NCBI RefSeq assembly: GCF_900112595.1
Contig: NZ_FOMI01000010.1
Span: 62,001 to 126,000, forward strand
Direction: 5' to 3'
From: Algibacter pectinivorans
Lineage (GTDB): Bacteria > Bacteroidota > Bacteroidia > Flavobacteriales > Flavobacteriaceae
Length of the DNA stretch: 64,000 nt
Shown here piece after piece: positions 18,577-27,976 of this stretch. Position 1 is the stretch's first letter. Each line of letters starts with the position of its first letter. The position numbers and the translations under genes were made by a program. Below the pieces are notes generated by a model. That model was not told the DNA's origin. It did not search any database and was given only the letters and a program-made list of their open reading frames with translations.

Positions 18577-19911
18577 TTAATTCTCTTTTTTCAATCCTAA
18601 TTTATGGCCCGAAATAGCATAATATAAAATTATAGCATAGCAGGGTAACAAAATCCAGTAGCCCTTTGTAGATGCCGTTGCAGTAGCTAAAGCCTCGTTC
18701 ATGCCTTCGGCTAAATATGCTGCTTTATTACCATCTACAAGTTGCCCATACAGAGGCGGAATTATAGCCCCCCCAGAAATAGCCATAATTAATAGTGCCG
18801 ATGCCGTTTTAGTAAATTTACCAAGACCATTTAATGTTAAAGGCCATACTGCTGGCCAAACTAAAGCGTTGGCAATACCTAAGGCTGCTACAAATAAAAC
18901 AGAGGTAAAACCTGTTGTAAAAACAATGCACAATGAAAATATTATACCTATTAGCGCACTTAATTTTAAGGCCTTAGTTTGAGTTATATATTTTGGTATT
19001 AAAATAGCACCAAGCGCATAGGTTGCCACCATAGCCATTAATGTAAAGGTTGTAAAAAATTTGGCGTCTGCTGCAGGAATTCCTAAAGAAATACCATAAG
19101 CTATAATAGTATCGCCTGCAATAACCTCGACACCTACATACATAAATAAGGTTAACACGCCTAACCATAAATGCGGAAACTGAAAAATACTAGTTTTTGT
19201 AGTTGTTCCATTTTCTGGTTCTTCTATTGGCTCCGGCTCAACGTGTGGTAATGGTGCTTTTAAAATTAATAAGCCTAATACAAATAAAACAATAGCCATA
19301 GTTATGTAAGGCATTACCACGCTATCTGCCATAGTATCTAACAACTGCGCTTTTTCGGTACTCGAAACGGTTTTTAACTGCTCATTAATCTCGTCGATTC
19401 CCGATAGTAAAAGCGCTCCAAAAATAAGCGATCCTAATGCACCAGCTACCTTGTTGGCTATTCCCATAATTGAAATACGTTTTGCTGCACTTTCTATAGG
19501 GCCTAAAATAGTAATATAAGGGTTGGATGCTGTTTGTAAAAGGGTCATTCCTGCACCTTGTATAAAAATACCTCCTAAAAACATCCAGTAGGTTCTCGCC
19601 CCGGCAGCAGGTATAAACACTAATGCTCCTAAGCCCATAATAAATAGTCCTAAAGACATGCCTTTTCTATAACCTGTTTTTTCTAAAATATAAGATGCAG
19701 GCAACGCCATAACTACAAATGAAATATAAGAAGCCGATGCCACTAAAAGGGATTGCGCCGATGTTAACTCGCTTATCGTTTTCATAAACGGAATTAAAGC
19801 TCCATTTATCCAGGTTACAAAACCGAAAATAAAAAATAGACCTGCTATAATTAAAATTGGGACTAAAGTTTTATTTCTTGGTTCGGATATAGGTTGGTTA
19901 CTAGGATTCAT
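18577..19911 (-). CDS. Sugar MFS transporter, FucP/GluP type
   Basis: A 444-residue major facilitator with about twelve membrane helices. The first helix block (LVPILIIAGLFFIFGFVTWINGALIP) and the GIFIQGAGMTLLQTASNPYITILGP region are hallmarks of the FucP/GluP group, which imports L-fucose, glucose or galactose with protons. The loop ILEKTGYRKGMSLGL follows helix 2 and a conserved AIANALVWP-like segment lies in the C-terminal half (GIANALVWPAVWPLTLNGLG). Substrate cannot be told from sequence. It has its own terminator (18541-18570) and a 270-bp upstream region with no gene, so it is probably monocistronic. No sugar-catabolic enzyme lies next to it here. Confidence 0.87.
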   Translation of the reverse strand: MNPSNQPISEPRNKTLVPILIIAGLFFIFGFVTWINGALIPFMKTISELTSAQSLLVASASYISFVVMALPASYILEKTGYRKGMSLGLFIMGLGALVFIPAAGARTYWMFLGGIFIQGAGMTLLQTASNPYITILGPIESAAKRISIMGIANKVAGALGSLIFGALLLSGIDEINEQLKTVSSTEKAQLLDTMADSVVMPYITMAIVLFVLGLLILKAPLPHVEPEPIEEPENGTTTKTSIFQFPHLWLGVLTLFMYVGVEVIAGDTIIAYGISLGIPAADAKFFTTFTLMAMVATYALGAILIPKYITQTKALKLSALIGIIFSLCIVFTTGFTSVLFVAALGIANALVWPAVWPLTLNGLGKFTKTASALLIMAISGGAIIPPLYGQLVDGNKAAYLAEGMNEALATATASTKGYWILLPCYAIILYYAISGHKLGLKKEN

Positions 19912-20102
19912 AATTTACTATTTTATAGATTGGTTATTTTGTAGCATATCTCTTTAGACCTGCTCAATATAGTAATTTGAAATTTTATTTCCTTTGTACA
20001 ATAGGCTATATTTTTAATATTAAAACAACCTTTAATAACTTATTTTTTTAAGCCTTCGGTTTTTATTGGGGCTATTAAATCGAATGCTCCAAAAATCCAA
20101 TC

Positions 20103-20130
20103 AAAATAAAACTTAGTCTTAAACTAAAGT
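20103..20130 (-). terminator. Probable terminator after the HExxH lipoprotein gene
   Basis: Minus strand: ACTTTAGT and ACTAAGT pair over 7 bp with one bulged T around a TTAAG loop, followed by TTTATTTTG. It lies about 50 nt after the stop codon at 20182 and would end the symporter/lipoprotein transcript. Confidence 0.45.
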
Positions 20131-20181
20131 ATCTTATTCTAAATTGGCATTTTTTTTCTATGAATGCTTTGCCTTCTTTTT

Positions 20182-21018
20182 TTATTTAAAAATAGTTTTA
20201 AAAAAAGCAAGACGATTTGGATTGTTTGTTTCTACCCAATCCTCGATTTCAGATGATAAACGGTTTGGGTGCACTATCATTGTATAAGCAAACAGGGCAA
20301 ACTCTGCCAAGTCTTCTCTATTCGGGTTGTTTTTAGCATATACCGTTATAAAATTGTTATTATCGTTAGTTTGTAATTGTTTCCAAGTATTACCACTTTT
20401 AACATAAGGAATATCAAAACTTACATGTGCAGATTCATGAAACACTGTTTCTTCTAAATCATTGTTAACAATTCTTGTATCTATTTTGTCTGAATATAAA
20501 ATAATAAATCCACCTTCATCCTCGGAACTATTTGTTCCGTCTCCTTTAAGTAGTACTATATGATTTATTTTTGTTCGCATTAAGTTAGGAAGTTTTCCAA
20601 GTGGTCCTGCAACTTTACTAGCATATTGCTGCGCTACACTTGTACTCGCAAATGAGCTATGAACCCAAATTTCAATTTTTATATTATCTGTAAAAATTGC
20701 CTCAAACACATACGTATTCTGGTCGAACAATTGGTTACTTCTGCTATCTGGCATTTCTTTTTTTTCTTGTCCTTTATAGGAAAGATTTAAAAAAGCATCA
20801 GGATCACTTGACTTTATAAAATCTATTTTTGTTGATACAATTGAATTATTAAAAAGAGGCGCTATGGAAGATTTACTTTCAGGTTTAGTTACTGAACCAT
20901 CATTTTTATTTCCACAAGACATGAAAATTATACAAGCCATAGTTATTACAAGTATAAGCTTTTTTAATGAGAAACGGTCATTATTAAAGTTTGTACCCAA
21001 TGTATTGTTATATTTCAT
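20182..21018 (-). CDS. Lipoprotein with HExxH motif, putative zinc peptidase
   Basis: A 278-residue protein. A long basic leader precedes the lipobox IFMSC (cysteine near residue 35), so it is an exported lipoprotein; a shorter start at residue 27 is possible. FHESAHVSFD near residue 190 is a metallopeptidase-like HExxH, and EDLAEFALFAY about 40 residues later could supply a third ligand, as in gluzincins. The known families next door (M1 and M43) have different downstream motifs, so this would be another type. I do not recognise the family and activity is unproven. The gene starts 34 bp after the symporter gene and is probably co-transcribed with it, which places it in the peptide and amino acid use cluster. 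Confidence 0.62.
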   Translation of the reverse strand: MKYNNTLGTNFNNDRFSLKKLILVITMACIIFMSCGNKNDGSVTKPESKSSIAPLFNNSIVSTKIDFIKSSDPDAFLNLSYKGQEKKEMPDSRSNQLFDQNTYVFEAIFTDNIKIEIWVHSSFASTSVAQQYASKVAGPLGKLPNLMRTKINHIVLLKGDGTNSSEDEGGFIILYSDKIDTRIVNNDLEETVFHESAHVSFDIPYVKSGNTWKQLQTNDNNNFITVYAKNNPNREDLAEFALFAYTMIVHPNRLSSEIEDWVETNNPNRLAFFKTIFK

Positions 21019-21052
21019 AGAAATTAGTTTTTTAAAATTTTAGTTTAATAAT

Positions 21053-22372
21053 TTACTTCTTTAAGTCGCCACACCAATTTTTAATTTTGCACTTACCTAA
21101 TTTTCCAACAGATTTGGCTACCAACATAGATACCGTTGCGTCTCCTGTTACATTAACTACGGTACGACACATATCTAATGGACGATCTACAGCAAATATT
21201 AGAGCCAAACCAATAGCCAACTTATCCGAAGGGAAACCAATAGCTTCTAGAACTATAACCAACATAACCATACCTGCTCCTGGAACAGCAGCAGAACCTA
21301 TCGAAGCTAATAAAGCAGTAAATACTATAGTTAACTGATCTGCAAAGGTTAAATCGAAGCTTAGTGCTTGAGAGATAAATACTGCTGCTACACCTTGATA
21401 TAAACTAGTGCCATCCATATTAACTGTAGCACCAACCGGTAAGACAAAACTTGTAATTTCCGAGTCTACTCCAATATGTTCTTCAACACGTTCCATAGTA
21501 ACAGGAAGTGTTGCTGCGCTAGAACTTGTTGAAAAAGCTAATAATTGGGCTGGACTTAATTTGCTTAAAAAATTTAAGGGTCTATAACCTGTAAATAAAT
21601 AGATTACAATACAATAAAAAATTAACATTAAAGAAAGCCCCAAAACAACTACTCCTGCATATTTTAATAATGCTAATAATAAATCTGGATTACTAGAAGA
21701 TACCACAACACTTGCTAACAAAGCAAATACCGCTACAGGTGCCGTTAACATAATTAAATCTACCATCTTTAAAACGGCTTCATTCAAAGAGTCAAAAAAG
21801 TTTTTTAATGGTTTTCCTTTTTCTTCCCCTATTAATAAAATGGAAATACCTAAGAATATTGTAAAAAAGATAACCTGCAACATCAGACCATTATCACTCA
21901 TTGCAAAAAAAGCATTATCGGGTACAATTTCTTCTAAAAACTGTAATGGCCCTCTTTCTTTATGTAAAGAAGCTTCTTGTAATTTAGAAGTTACTGCGCT
22001 ATCTTTAGAGTACGTATCTATAAGTTTTTCTATAACTCCTGCGGGAATTCCCTTTCCTGGCTGAACTATATTAACCAATAATAAACCAATTGTTATTGCA
22101 ACCAATGTAGTTACCATATAAATAATTACAGTACGAAAACCTATACTTTTAAATTTAGAAATATCTTTTAAATCGGAAACACCCTTTACCAAAGATGCTA
22201 ATATTAAAGGGATCGCTATTAATTTTAAAAGTTTTACAAAAATATTTCCAATAGGCTGTATCCAATTTGCAACAAATTGTTTACCACAATCTACTTGAGT
22301 TAATGCTAAACCAACTAAAATACCGGCAGTCATTCCAATCATTATTTGCCAATGCAACTCAAGTTTTCTCAT
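21053..22372 (-). CDS. Dicarboxylate/amino acid:cation symporter (DAACS/GltP family)
   Basis: A 439-residue symporter of the glutamate/aspartate/C4-dicarboxylate family. It starts with the typical MRKLELHWQIMIGMTAGILVG helix. The first re-entrant loop has the serine-rich STSSSAATLPVTM (residue about 280), and helix 7 has NMDGTSLY (about 318) in place of the usual NMDGTALY. The C-terminal PLDMCRTVVNVTGDA motif holds the aspartate and arginine that select amino acid side chains, pointing to acidic amino acids. Family members import their substrate with Na+ or H+. It lies 112 bp after the M1 peptidase and 34 bp before the HExxH lipoprotein, so it fits uptake of amino acids released by the peptidases encoded upstream. 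Confidence 0.9.
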   Translation of the reverse strand: MRKLELHWQIMIGMTAGILVGLALTQVDCGKQFVANWIQPIGNIFVKLLKLIAIPLILASLVKGVSDLKDISKFKSIGFRTVIIYMVTTLVAITIGLLLVNIVQPGKGIPAGVIEKLIDTYSKDSAVTSKLQEASLHKERGPLQFLEEIVPDNAFFAMSDNGLMLQVIFFTIFLGISILLIGEEKGKPLKNFFDSLNEAVLKMVDLIMLTAPVAVFALLASVVVSSSNPDLLLALLKYAGVVVLGLSLMLIFYCIVIYLFTGYRPLNFLSKLSPAQLLAFSTSSSAATLPVTMERVEEHIGVDSEITSFVLPVGATVNMDGTSLYQGVAAVFISQALSFDLTFADQLTIVFTALLASIGSAAVPGAGMVMLVIVLEAIGFPSDKLAIGLALIFAVDRPLDMCRTVVNVTGDATVSMLVAKSVGKLGKCKIKNWCGDLKK

Positions 22373-22484
22373 TTCTAATTTTAAAGTATTTTTAACGCCT
22401 TATTACTTAAAAACATCGTACTAGCGAAATCGGCTTTTTGCGAACTTATATGAGATAGATAAACAATATAACAGCACAATTAAT

Positions 22485-24425
22485 CTATTCTATATAAACC
22501 TCTAATAAATTATTTGTAGAGTTTACATCTGGAAACGCACTAGTAATTAACTCTACCGATACTAAATCCTCTTCATTTACAATTTCTATTAACGCTTTAG
22601 ACTTTCCTGACAACCAAATTTCTGGTGTTTTATTTATAACGGATGTTTTATTATCGCTGTAAGTAAGTTTTAAAGACACTGGCACAGGTAGACCTCCTAT
22701 ATTTTCTAAAACTACTTTTGATCCTTCTATTTTAATTAAAGCCAAATCGGCATAACCATATTCAAAAACCCACTTTTCCCAAAACCAATTTAAGTCTTTC
22801 CCACTTACGTTATTAAAAGTAAACATAAAATCAAAAGGTGATGGATGTTTACCTTTCCATCTATTTAAGTACGTTTTTAAGCACGTTTTAAATAGTTTTT
22901 CTCCTAATAAATATTCTAAAGCCAAGTACATAAATGCTGGTTTTCGATATGATTGTTGAAAATGCATATTTCTAACCACCATATAATTGGACGGACTAAA
23001 TAAAGGAGTTTCCCATTGTTTGCCTGCACTTTTATTATAACTTCTTATAGCTCGTTTTAATTCATAATTTTCAAATTTGGTACCTCTATAAAAGTCTTGA
23101 CAAAATTTAATGGTTAAAAATGTTGCCCACCCCTCTTCCATCCAAGAATATTTAACCTCGTTTACACCCACCCAATGAGGTAAATAAGTATGTGCTATCT
23201 CATGGAACGTCATAAGATTATTACTTACTTGGTTATTTGAAAAGCCATTATTTGCCATCATTGGAAATTCCATACCATCAAATTCTGGCACACCAATAAA
23301 TGATGTAAAACTATTATATGGATAGGCTACACCAGGTAACTCATTCGATAAATATTGAATGCTTTTGTTTTGTGTATCTAAAAGATCTCTAAGGTTTTTT
23401 TCGTCTTTTTGGCTGTAAATAATATTGGACGAAACAGCTTTATTTTTAAGGGTAGTAGTATTTGCTACCCAATTAAAATTGTTAGTTACACCAAAACCAA
23501 AATCCCTTACATTTTTAGCTTTAAACTGCCAAATAGATGGTGAACCAACAGTATTATTTTTCTTTGCTTTATGGTTTAAAATATTAAGATCTTCTAGGTT
23601 TCTTTTTGATAAATTGTAAACCGAATATTCGGTTGTACTTAGCACCTCTTTAGGATTTAATAAATCTCCAGTGGCAAATACGTAATTCCCTTTAGGCACT
23701 TTAATTTTAACATTAAAATCTGCGAAATCTGTATAGCATTCTTGAGCACCTGTATATTCATTTTTATCCCATCCATCAATATCATCATAGACTGCTATTT
23801 GAGGATACCAGTAGCCCATATAAGCACTTTGGCTATCGTAGGCACCTATTTTATTAACATAAATTAAAGGCATCTCTGTTTCCCAATCCATAGAAAATGT
23901 TGTAGTTGAGTTAGGAGGTATAAGTTTTTTATTGAATTCTAATGTTAAAAAGGTTGAATTATAACTAACAGATATATTATTATTTGTATTCTTTTCTTTA
24001 ACGGCATGGGCTAAATTACTTATCGATGCGTCCATACTTAAACTAACAGTTTCACCATTTACCTTTAAATTTGAGATATCCATACCATCTGTTAAGTTTT
24101 TAAGAGGGATTTTATTAGCACGTACTCCTCCTTTTTTATAGTGATTTGGATACATTTTAATAACAATTTCCGACAAACTATCTGGGCTATTATTAGTATA
24201 TAGTATTGTTTGTTTTCCTAAAATTCTCCAACCATCAGGAATTATCTCAGCCTCAATATTATAGACTCCAAAATTCTGCCAATAGTGCTCCCCAGGATTT
24301 CCATTATAGTCGCGAGTCTTTCTTTTATAGGCTTCTTTAAACTCCCTAGGCACATATAAAGACTCTTGGCTATATACTGCCATAGTTAAAAAAATAAAAA
24401 TTATACTGCTAAATAGTATTTTCAT
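22485..24425 (-). CDS. M1 family metallopeptidase
   Basis: A 646-residue exported aminopeptidase-like protein with a signal peptide (1-19). The zinc site HEIAH (residue about 403) is followed 18 residues later by the third ligand in WMEEGWATF, the exact M1 spacing. Upstream, GMEFPMM replaces the classical GxMEN exopeptidase loop, a variant seen in the Bacteroidota group of this family. The N-terminal beta domain includes YPNHYKKGG and DWETEMPLIYV. The C-terminus is a short beta domain rather than the long helical domain of aminopeptidase N. It should trim peptides in the periplasm or outside. It follows the M43 gene by 57 bp in the same SusC/SusD operon. Confidence 0.9.
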   Translation of the reverse strand: MKILFSSIIFIFLTMAVYSQESLYVPREFKEAYKRKTRDYNGNPGEHYWQNFGVYNIEAEIIPDGWRILGKQTILYTNNSPDSLSEIVIKMYPNHYKKGGVRANKIPLKNLTDGMDISNLKVNGETVSLSMDASISNLAHAVKEKNTNNNISVSYNSTFLTLEFNKKLIPPNSTTTFSMDWETEMPLIYVNKIGAYDSQSAYMGYWYPQIAVYDDIDGWDKNEYTGAQECYTDFADFNVKIKVPKGNYVFATGDLLNPKEVLSTTEYSVYNLSKRNLEDLNILNHKAKKNNTVGSPSIWQFKAKNVRDFGFGVTNNFNWVANTTTLKNKAVSSNIIYSQKDEKNLRDLLDTQNKSIQYLSNELPGVAYPYNSFTSFIGVPEFDGMEFPMMANNGFSNNQVSNNLMTFHEIAHTYLPHWVGVNEVKYSWMEEGWATFLTIKFCQDFYRGTKFENYELKRAIRSYNKSAGKQWETPLFSPSNYMVVRNMHFQQSYRKPAFMYLALEYLLGEKLFKTCLKTYLNRWKGKHPSPFDFMFTFNNVSGKDLNWFWEKWVFEYGYADLALIKIEGSKVVLENIGGLPVPVSLKLTYSDNKTSVINKTPEIWLSGKSKALIEIVNEEDLVSVELITSAFPDVNSTNNLLEVYIE

Positions 24426-24482
24426 GTAGTTATAAATATGGTTATGAGTGTTTAGTAAACTACGTATTGTTTAAAAATGTTA

Positions 24483-25382
24483 TTATTCTCTAGTTATTAA
24501 ATAAGCTCTTTCATTATTTAGTACTGATGTCATTTTTTCTATTTGGCCCTGGCTAAAGTGTCTTCTGCATAAAGTTCCATCTGTATCTGTACCCGACCAA
24601 GTAATCATAAAATTTTGAGTATCTGGGCTGTAGGGCATGCCTGCCGGATCTCTTTCTGTACCAATATAGTTACAAGATGGCTCGTCAATATTGCTATCAT
24701 TAAGGTCTGGCGAAGCTGGTGTGTCGCAAATTTTATCACCCGCTTCGGTACAATTAGACCCATCAACCAACTCAATTCTTCCTTGGCTATCCTTAAAATC
24801 GTCATCGGTATGATAAAGCCCTAAATAATGGCCTATTTCGTGTGTTGCCGTTGCCGTATTTTGAATTTCTACTGACGAGGCACTGAGTTTTAAATTATTA
24901 CCTTGATTTGGAAATAGTGCAGTTGCTCCTAGCTCTCCGGTAATTTCTCCATTACGCCTATTTAATAGTTTTATAAAATAGAATATGTTTAAAGCTTTGT
25001 CATCCTCAAATGAACTTAGAACCTTACTTTCGGTAAAATCATCTTGTTTTACAAAAGAAGTGTTCCATGTTGTATTATTTATAAAATTTATGGATTTAGT
25101 AAAAAATTGAATTTTTCCAGATTTAAAATTTTTATTTATGTCTCCCATTATTTTATTTATTCTTTCCTCTGTAACCGCTGCATTAGTACCGGCATTATTT
25201 CTAGAGATGTGATGAACAACAGGTATTCTTAAGGTATCTCTTGAAATAGTGTTTACGGGTTGGTTAGTATTATCCCCCCCAAAATCTCTAATAACAGGAT
25301 CGCTGTTATTGTCGCAGTTAAAAGCTAAAAAGCTTATTAAAACTGTAAGTATAAAAGTCATTTTTTTTTCTATTTTTAACAT
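24483..25382 (-). CDS. M43 (pappalysin/cytophagalysin) family metalloprotease lipoprotein
   Basis: A 299-residue protein with a signal ending in a lipobox-like FLAFNC (cysteine near residue 23). THEIGHYLGLYH (residue about 180-191) is the HExxHxxGxxH zinc site of metzincins. CTEAGDKICDTP and PSCNY carry the disulphide cysteines typical of M43, and QNFMITWSG supplies the Met-turn, followed by LCRRHFSQGQIEKM. M43 enzymes cleave proteins outside the cell; short bacterial members of about 300 residues hold only the catalytic domain, as here. It lies between a TSP3 lipoprotein and the M1 peptidase, so endopeptidase then aminopeptidase order fits stepwise protein breakdown next to a SusC/SusD importer. 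Confidence 0.9.
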   Translation of the reverse strand: MLKIEKKMTFILTVLISFLAFNCDNNSDPVIRDFGGDNTNQPVNTISRDTLRIPVVHHISRNNAGTNAAVTEERINKIMGDINKNFKSGKIQFFTKSINFINNTTWNTSFVKQDDFTESKVLSSFEDDKALNIFYFIKLLNRRNGEITGELGATALFPNQGNNLKLSASSVEIQNTATATHEIGHYLGLYHTDDDFKDSQGRIELVDGSNCTEAGDKICDTPASPDLNDSNIDEPSCNYIGTERDPAGMPYSPDTQNFMITWSGTDTDGTLCRRHFSQGQIEKMTSVLNNERAYLITRE

Positions 25383-25439
25383 AATATGATAGTTAATTAT
25401 ATATAAACAAGTTTATTTTTTGCGTTGCCATAAAACTTA

Positions 25440-26711
25440 TTATAAGGCTTCAAAAAATATAGTTCCACTAGTTTCGGAGCCATTGGAAGTTATTAAGGTA
25501 AACTCCGATAATTCTATAAAACCTTCTGAGGTTGAATAACTTCCAAAACCTCTAAAAGTATATTCTGTAGTACCTGAATCTGTTTCGCAAGAAAATGTGG
25601 TTTCGCTTATAATAACTTCAGAACCACCTTCTTCTTCTCCTAAAAACACACCTAATTCTAAATTATTATTACAACCTTGATTCAAGAAGTCCCCCCCAAG
25701 AATATATTCATTACAATTTTCTGGATTTTGTGTTAAGATAGCGCTACCAAAAATTTCGTTTCCATCAATATTTACTATACTATTATACTCACCTTCAAAA
25801 CTACATCTATCTTTTTCGTTTCCACCGCCATCTGAAATTTGTTCTATAAATAAGTTTCCTGTAATGGTTTCTCCGCCACCTGTTAAAGTATAGCCAAAAA
25901 ACTCCATAAACCCATCGCTACCGCTAAAGAAACCATTTGCATTAAATGTATATTCTACAGTTTCTCCTGCTTCATTAGTACAATTAAAAGTAGCGTTTTC
26001 AACGATGGCATTCCCTTCATTTCCTCCTTCTACAAAAGGATCTAAAAAAAGTAAAAATTCAATATTACTATTAATACAACCTAAGTTTAAAAAATCTCCG
26101 CTTATTGATATTTCGTTACAACTCGTTAGTAAAGAAGCTACTACAATATTATCTCCATTATTAGAGTCTCTTACCTGCAGTTCACCTTCAAAATTACTAA
26201 AATCGAAATCTAAGTTACAGCCTTTGTAAGGGTCTGTTCCATTAATAAACTCGTCTATATTAGATACTCCGTCATTATCACAATCTGAGCTACCCCAAAC
26301 ACCGTTATTTGAATCAAAACCAATATAGCCCTCACTTTGTTCTGGCACACAGGGGTTTTGTGGTGCTGGATCTAAAAAATCTGGCACGCCATCGCCGTCG
26401 GTGTCTGCCTCTTCATTGACATAAGGGTTACGACTTGGATCTTCAAACTCTTCTGCGTTTAATATACCATCACCATCACAATCTGCATTTTGCCAAATAA
26501 GACTAAAAACATTGAAACTAGTATATGTGCTTTCTTGAATAGGTAAACATGGATCGTCGGGAAATTGGTCTAAGCTGTTAAGCACGCCATCTCCATCATT
26601 ATCAGACGCTTCACTAACAAATTCTTCATTATTATCGATACATGAATAATTAAAAATTAATGTAAAAATTGCTAACAAAAAAGGCCCTTTTATACTTATT
26701 TTATATTTCAT
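25440..26711 (-). CDS. Lipoprotein with TSP type-3 calcium repeats and two copies of an unnamed domain
   Basis: A 423-residue lipoprotein (lipobox near FNYSC, residue about 24). Residues about 35-165 carry calcium-binding thrombospondin type-3-like repeats (DNDGDGVLNSLDQFPDDPC, DTDGDGVPDFLDPAPQNPC, CDNDGVSNIDEF). Two copies of a beta-rich domain of about 125 residues follow: the first has ISGDFLNLGCINSN and TLTGGGETITG, the second LGGDFLNQGCNNN and SETSGTIFF. A single copy occurs in the next gene upstream. I know no name for the domain. It lies downstream of SusD where SusE/SusF-like surface glycan- or peptide-binding lipoproteins are usual, so a substrate-binding role is likely but inferred. 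The TSP3 part probably acts as a rigid calcium-dependent spacer. Confidence 0.75.
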   Translation of the reverse strand: MKYKISIKGPFLLAIFTLIFNYSCIDNNEEFVSEASDNDGDGVLNSLDQFPDDPCLPIQESTYTSFNVFSLIWQNADCDGDGILNAEEFEDPSRNPYVNEEADTDGDGVPDFLDPAPQNPCVPEQSEGYIGFDSNNGVWGSSDCDNDGVSNIDEFINGTDPYKGCNLDFDFSNFEGELQVRDSNNGDNIVVASLLTSCNEISISGDFLNLGCINSNIEFLLFLDPFVEGGNEGNAIVENATFNCTNEAGETVEYTFNANGFFSGSDGFMEFFGYTLTGGGETITGNLFIEQISDGGGNEKDRCSFEGEYNSIVNIDGNEIFGSAILTQNPENCNEYILGGDFLNQGCNNNLELGVFLGEEEGGSEVIISETTFSCETDSGTTEYTFRGFGSYSTSEGFIELSEFTLITSNGSETSGTIFFEAL

Positions 26712-26761
26712 AATTCTTGTTTTAATAAATTTATACTTTGTAAAACCTTTTAATTTTACTA

Positions 26762-27952
26762 CTACAATGGCCTGATTAATAATGTTCCTGTAGTTACTCT
26801 TTCATCATCAGGAATGTCTTCTCCTAGTTGCGTAATAATATAGGTTAACTCTATCGTGCTAGAAGCACCTGTATAGGTTCCTAGGCCTTCTACAGTAAAC
26901 GATCTACTAGAAACTCTATCTTCGGACAAACATGAATACTCTGTTAGCTCTACAAATACCCTCCCATTTGATGAGGTTTGATCTGCCGGTTCAAAAAAGA
27001 ATGGTACACTCACATCTTCATTAAAACACCCTTGATTAAATATACTTCCTCCTGTGAATAGGATAGTGCCACAATTACCTCCAATAACACCTATGGTTAC
27101 GCCTTCTCCATTGTTAGAGTCTACGGTTCTTAATTCTCTGGCATAATTTTCTAATTCGAAATTAAATATCTCGTTACATGTTAAATTTGGAAAAGGATAT
27201 GGCGATCTTCCTTGGGCGAATTCCTCTCCATTAGATACACCATTACCATTGCAATCTGCAGCTGCCCATACTGCATTATCTGAATCAAATTCTTGATAAC
27301 CTATAAATCGCTCTGGCAAACATGGATCATTAGGATTTGGGTCGACATCATCACGAAGACCGTCTCCATCTGTATCTCCTATTGAAGATTCATCAAAATA
27401 AGGATTAGTACCACTATTTAGCTCTTCTATATTAGAAATACCATCTTGATCACAATCGGCCTCGCGCCAAATACTATTATAAGAATTATACCCTGTATAA
27501 ATTACATCTTGTACTGGTAGGCATGGGTTATTGGGGTCGCTATCTATACTGTTTTCTACCCCATCTCCGTCTGGGTCGTTTAAATTTCTACGAATGGTTA
27601 CGTTGGATATTTTAGTTTCTTGTCCTTTTTTAACTTCTATAACTAGAATTACTTCGTCTGTAATGTTAGAATTAAAAAACTCTGGACTCTCGACAATTAT
27701 TTCTCCATATCGTAGTCCTAGTACTACACTGTTTTCTGGTGCTTGAGAAATTAAAGAGAACGTTACTTCTCCTTTATTAGAACTTCCTTTTAGAAATCCT
27801 AGTGTATCTAGTTTTTTTACTACAAGTGGTGCATTAATTGTAAAATCTTCGGTGTTTATTGATATCCCAGATGTGTTCTCTGTAGACTCGTCGCAGGAAA
27901 AGTATATAGAAAATAGAAATACACCTATAATACATTTAAAAATTGTTTTCAT
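26762..27952 (-). CDS. Lipoprotein with TSP type-3 calcium repeats and one copy of the unnamed domain
   Basis: A 396-residue lipoprotein (lipobox IYFSC, residue about 20). Residues about 30-125 look like a cadherin-like or Ig-like domain (SINTEDFTINAPLVVKKLDT). Thrombospondin type-3-like repeats follow (DPDGDGVENSIDSDPNNPC, DTDGDGLRDDVDPNPNDPC, CNGNGVSNGEEF). The last 130 residues share the C-terminal domain of the downstream gene: RTVDSNNGEGV, FTGGSIFNQGCFNED, TVEGLGTYTGASSTIEL. The two genes are thus paralogues at their C-terminal ends, separated by 50 bp, and lie 24 bp after susD. A surface-exposed ligand-binding role beside the SusC/SusD complex is inferred. Confidence 0.75.
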   Translation of the reverse strand: MKTIFKCIIGVFLFSIYFSCDESTENTSGISINTEDFTINAPLVVKKLDTLGFLKGSSNKGEVTFSLISQAPENSVVLGLRYGEIIVESPEFFNSNITDEVILVIEVKKGQETKISNVTIRRNLNDPDGDGVENSIDSDPNNPCLPVQDVIYTGYNSYNSIWREADCDQDGISNIEELNSGTNPYFDESSIGDTDGDGLRDDVDPNPNDPCLPERFIGYQEFDSDNAVWAAADCNGNGVSNGEEFAQGRSPYPFPNLTCNEIFNFELENYARELRTVDSNNGEGVTIGVIGGNCGTILFTGGSIFNQGCFNEDVSVPFFFEPADQTSSNGRVFVELTEYSCLSEDRVSSRSFTVEGLGTYTGASSTIELTYIITQLGEDIPDDERVTTGTLLIRPL

Positions 27953-27976
27953 AATTATATATTTTATATTGGAGAC

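Noticed and set aside
22485-24425. Missing classical GxMEN motif in the M1 peptidase (GMEFP instead)
   Set aside because: Variants with GMEF/Y-P are usual in the Bacteroidota M1 group; zinc site and spacing are intact, so it is not a sign of inactivation.
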